A stretch of DNA of 64,000 bases, taken from the NCBI RefSeq assembly GCF_900113705.1, contig NZ_FOQI01000023.1, positions 1 to 64,000 on the forward strand, in the 5' to 3' direction. The position numbers were made by a program, and so were the translations under genes. Shown here one piece after another: positions 62,052 through 64,000 of this stretch (position 1 is the first letter of the stretch; every line of letters begins with the position of its first letter). The DNA is from Collimonas sp. OK307. GTDB lineage: Bacteria; Pseudomonadota; Gammaproteobacteria; Burkholderiales; Burkholderiaceae_D. Below the pieces are notes generated by a model. That model did not search any database and was not told the origin of the DNA. It saw only the letters and a program-made list of their open reading frames with translations.

Positions 62052-63776
62052 TTATTCTCCAGTTCGGATTACGGTAGTTCGGTCTGTAGCCTGCTGGGCA
62101 GTCGGTGTTGGTGTCGGCGCCAATGCCAGATGCACCGCTTCGGCTACGCTCAGTGCGCTCAGTGACTCCACGGGAAAGCCGGGAGCAACCGCACTTTTCA
62201 TGCAGTCGTACACCGGATCTTTGAGGCGCGCCAGCAACAGGCGCAAGCTGCGGCTGCTGGCGAATTCGAAAAAGTCGTGCAAGCCTTCCAGGCTCGAGCT
62301 GTCCAGGTCCGGCGATTCTTCCAGGCTGAGAATGACGGTGTGTACCGGTGGCGCTGCGGCCATGATGTTCTGGCGTGCCTGGCCCAGTATCCGTTCGGCG
62401 TTGGCAAAAAACAGCGGCTCGTTGGGGCGCAGGATCATGATGCCGGGTATCGCCTGCGCTTCCGGATGGGTGCGTACGTTGACGTAGTCATGGCCTTGTC
62501 CGAGCCGGCCCAATACCGAGATGGTCGATTGCGAGAACTGCCGCAACATCATCAGCAGGCTGATCGCGATCGAGGCTAGCAAGCCGTCCAGCACGCCAAG
62601 CAGCAGTACCGCAATGACCGAGGCGACGACTACCAGGCGGTCGCGGCGCCAGCGGAAATAAGGGCGGAAGATGGCGGGGTTGAGGGTATGGCCGACGGCG
62701 TGAATCACGATCGCGGCGAGTACCGGTTCCGGTGTCAGGGCGATTGCAGGCAACAGCGTCAAGACGATCGCCAGCATCACCAGCGCCGCCACCCAGCCCG
62801 ACAGGCGCGAGGTGGCGCCAGCGGCTTCGTTGGCGGAGGTAGCGGAGTAGCCGGCGCCGACCGGCATCCCGTGGAACAGGCCGGATAGCAAATTGGATGC
62901 GCCTAGCGCCAGCAAATCGCGGTTAGGCGCCACCGTATCGCCATGTTTGATGGCGAAGCTGCGAATCGAACCATACGATTCGGCATACAGGATCATGCCC
63001 ATGGCAAAGCCCAGTTCGCCCAGGCGCAGCCAGTCGGCGCGCGAGAGTGTGGGCAAGGTTGGCGTCGCCAGTTCCAGATGGATGCTGCCCACCAGGCCAA
63101 CTCCGTACTGGGTTAAATGCAACCACTGGCCGGCAGCAACGCTGATGACGATCACCAGCAGCGCGCCCGGTACGCGGCGCAGGCGCGCAAACAGATATAG
63201 CAAGACCAGTGCTATCGCCATCACGGCGACGCTGATCCAGTTCCAATGGGCGATCTGCGCCACCATTTCCGGAATGAAGCGGGTCATGTCGCTGTGTTCG
63301 GGATGGGCGCCGACGACGCTGGCAAACTGCTTGAGAATGATGACAATCGCCAGGCCAAAAGCGAAGCCGCGCAACACCGGTTTGGCGATGAAATCGGTGA
63401 CACTGCCCATGCGGGCTAGTCCGGCCAGCAGGAAAAATAGTCCGGTAATCATTACCAGGCCGATTGCCAGCGTCATTCTCAGGCCGACGTCGCCGTTTGC
63501 CATGGACGCCGTGGCTGCTGCCAGCACCGCTGCCGAGGAGGAGGTGGCGGAAACGATTGCAAATCGGCTGCTGCCGAATAAACCGTAGCAGAGCAGGCCG
63601 GCAAACAGGGCGATCACACCGGTCTGGGGTGGCAGATTGGCGATGCTGGAATAGGCTACGGCTTCGGGGAGTAGCAGTCCGGCAATCGACAGGCCGGCGA
63701 TTACGTCCGCCATGGATACCCGTTTGGCGGGTGGCGGCGGATCGAGGTCGGCGTGTTGTGATGGTGCAGCGCTCAT
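62052..63776 (-). CDS. SulP family inorganic anion transporter with STAS domain
   Basis: 574 residues. The SulP core has about 12-14 helices (ADVIAGLSIAGLLLPEAVAYSSIANLPPQTG at about 24-54, GLFGSSRFAIVSATSSSAAV, then GLFHGMPVGAGYSATSANEAAGATSRLSG). A STAS domain (about 435-545: PGIMILRPNEPLFFANAER, VILSLEESPDLDSSSLEGLHDF) ends the chain, with the Ser patch of STAS proteins. It imports sulfate, bicarbonate or a similar anion. There is no carbonic anhydrase gene next to it, so the anion is open. The next gene starts two bases later. The ATG at 63776 has GGAGG just upstream. Confidence 0.94.
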   Translation of the reverse strand: MSAAPSQHADLDPPPPAKRVSMADVIAGLSIAGLLLPEAVAYSSIANLPPQTGVIALFAGLLCYGLFGSSRFAIVSATSSSAAVLAAATASMANGDVGLRMTLAIGLVMITGLFFLLAGLARMGSVTDFIAKPVLRGFAFGLAIVIILKQFASVVGAHPEHSDMTRFIPEMVAQIAHWNWISVAVMAIALVLLYLFARLRRVPGALLVIVISVAAGQWLHLTQYGVGLVGSIHLELATPTLPTLSRADWLRLGELGFAMGMILYAESYGSIRSFAIKHGDTVAPNRDLLALGASNLLSGLFHGMPVGAGYSATSANEAAGATSRLSGWVAALVMLAIVLTLLPAIALTPEPVLAAIVIHAVGHTLNPAIFRPYFRWRRDRLVVVASVIAVLLLGVLDGLLASIAISLLMMLRQFSQSTISVLGRLGQGHDYVNVRTHPEAQAIPGIMILRPNEPLFFANAERILGQARQNIMAAAPPVHTVILSLEESPDLDSSSLEGLHDFFEFASSRSLRLLLARLKDPVYDCMKSAVAPGFPVESLSALSVAEAVHLALAPTPTPTAQQATDRTTVIRTGE

Positions 63777-63932
63777 GCGCCTCCCTGGCGATGGGTTTGT
63801 ATTTTGATTTTATGCTGTTTTGGCAAGTATGCGAAGGTGGGAAGATGGCTCTTACCTCAATCAACTAACCAATCGGCTTAGTTGATTCTATGTCAAATAG
63901 CATGCGTTGTGATGGCGCAACTACATACAGTA

Positions 63933-63992
63933 GTTAAATGGGGTCAGTTTTTTTTCGTGGTGTTTGCGAAAATTACTCTGACCCCTTTTAAC
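63933..63992. repeat. REP-like inverted repeat
   Basis: GTTAAATGGGGTCAG (63933-63947) and CTGACCCCTTTTAAC (63978-63992) are inverted copies with one mismatch over 15 bp, separated by a 30-base spacer. The GGGGTCAG(A)GT core is the one often seen in short dispersed repeats of betaproteobacteria, which may be mobilised by REP-associated transposases. A similar half, ATGGGGTCAAGCTG, occurs at about 4595-4608 (inverted). Confidence 0.65.
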
Positions 63993-64000
63993 GGCCCACG

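Overview
The window looks like chromosomal DNA of a betaproteobacterium, most likely Burkholderiales, family Oxalobacteraceae (Collimonas/Janthinobacterium/Herbaspirillum type). This is inferred from a general-porin gene of the Burkholderia type, a HutD/HutG pair, DUF2946, DUF1272, DUF3050 and DUF3761 proteins, and b561/YceI gene sets, on a moderately GC-rich background. No rRNA, tRNA, CRISPR array, phage or complete insertion sequence was seen. About 54 protein-coding genes, two or three gene remnants and a set of sites are described.

Layout. 0-1 kb: no convincing gene, but the first 330 bases hold several nested inverted repeats, including a hairpin loop complementary to an upstream segment (candidate structured RNA, perhaps the end of a mobile element). 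1-4.5 kb: 2-hydroxycarboxylate (citrate/malate) carrier, NAD-type isocitrate dehydrogenase-like enzyme, alpha/beta hydrolase. 4.7-7.5 kb: porin and divergent alginate-lyase-like protein. 7.7-15.6 kb: accessory genes for envelope proteins: small membrane protein, lipoproteins, an Ig-like/ice-binding-domain lipoprotein, glycosyltransferase, polysaccharide deacetylase, collagen-like lipoprotein. 15.6-19.5 kb: Crp/Fnr regulator, hybrid histidine kinase, response regulator with PAS. 19.7-24.4 kb: IclR regulator, polar amino-acid ABC importer, HutG and HutD as one operon. 24.4-25.7 kb: chemotaxis receptor remnant. 25.8-32.4 kb: divergent MFS pump/TetR pair, LysE exporter, GNATs, tautomerase, beta-propeller. 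32.5-38.4 kb: purine permease, DUF3050 and hemerythrin proteins, M29-like protein, orphan ModA-like binding protein, small RHH-like protein.

38.6-47.2 kb is the most notable block: a tightly coupled minus-strand operon for UDP-GlcNAc 2-epimerase, a membrane GT2 polysaccharide synthase, a bactofilin-like anchored protein, a six-hairpin-like periplasmic protein, a membrane-anchored NodB-like deacetylase, a YaiO-type outer-membrane barrel and a polytopic membrane protein. Together these could make, modify and export an N-acetylhexosamine polymer; the set does not match pel, psl, pga, alg or bcs.

47.5-64 kb: 2-hydroxyacid dehydrogenase, branched-chain-type binding protein, tyrosine phosphatase, M13 and M1 peptidases, YeaQ-type membrane protein, DUF3761 protein, a DUF2946/Cys-rich outer-membrane pair, cytochrome b561 with two YceI proteins, and a SulP transporter with a Pro/Ala-rich partner. 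The window ends in a REP-like inverted repeat.
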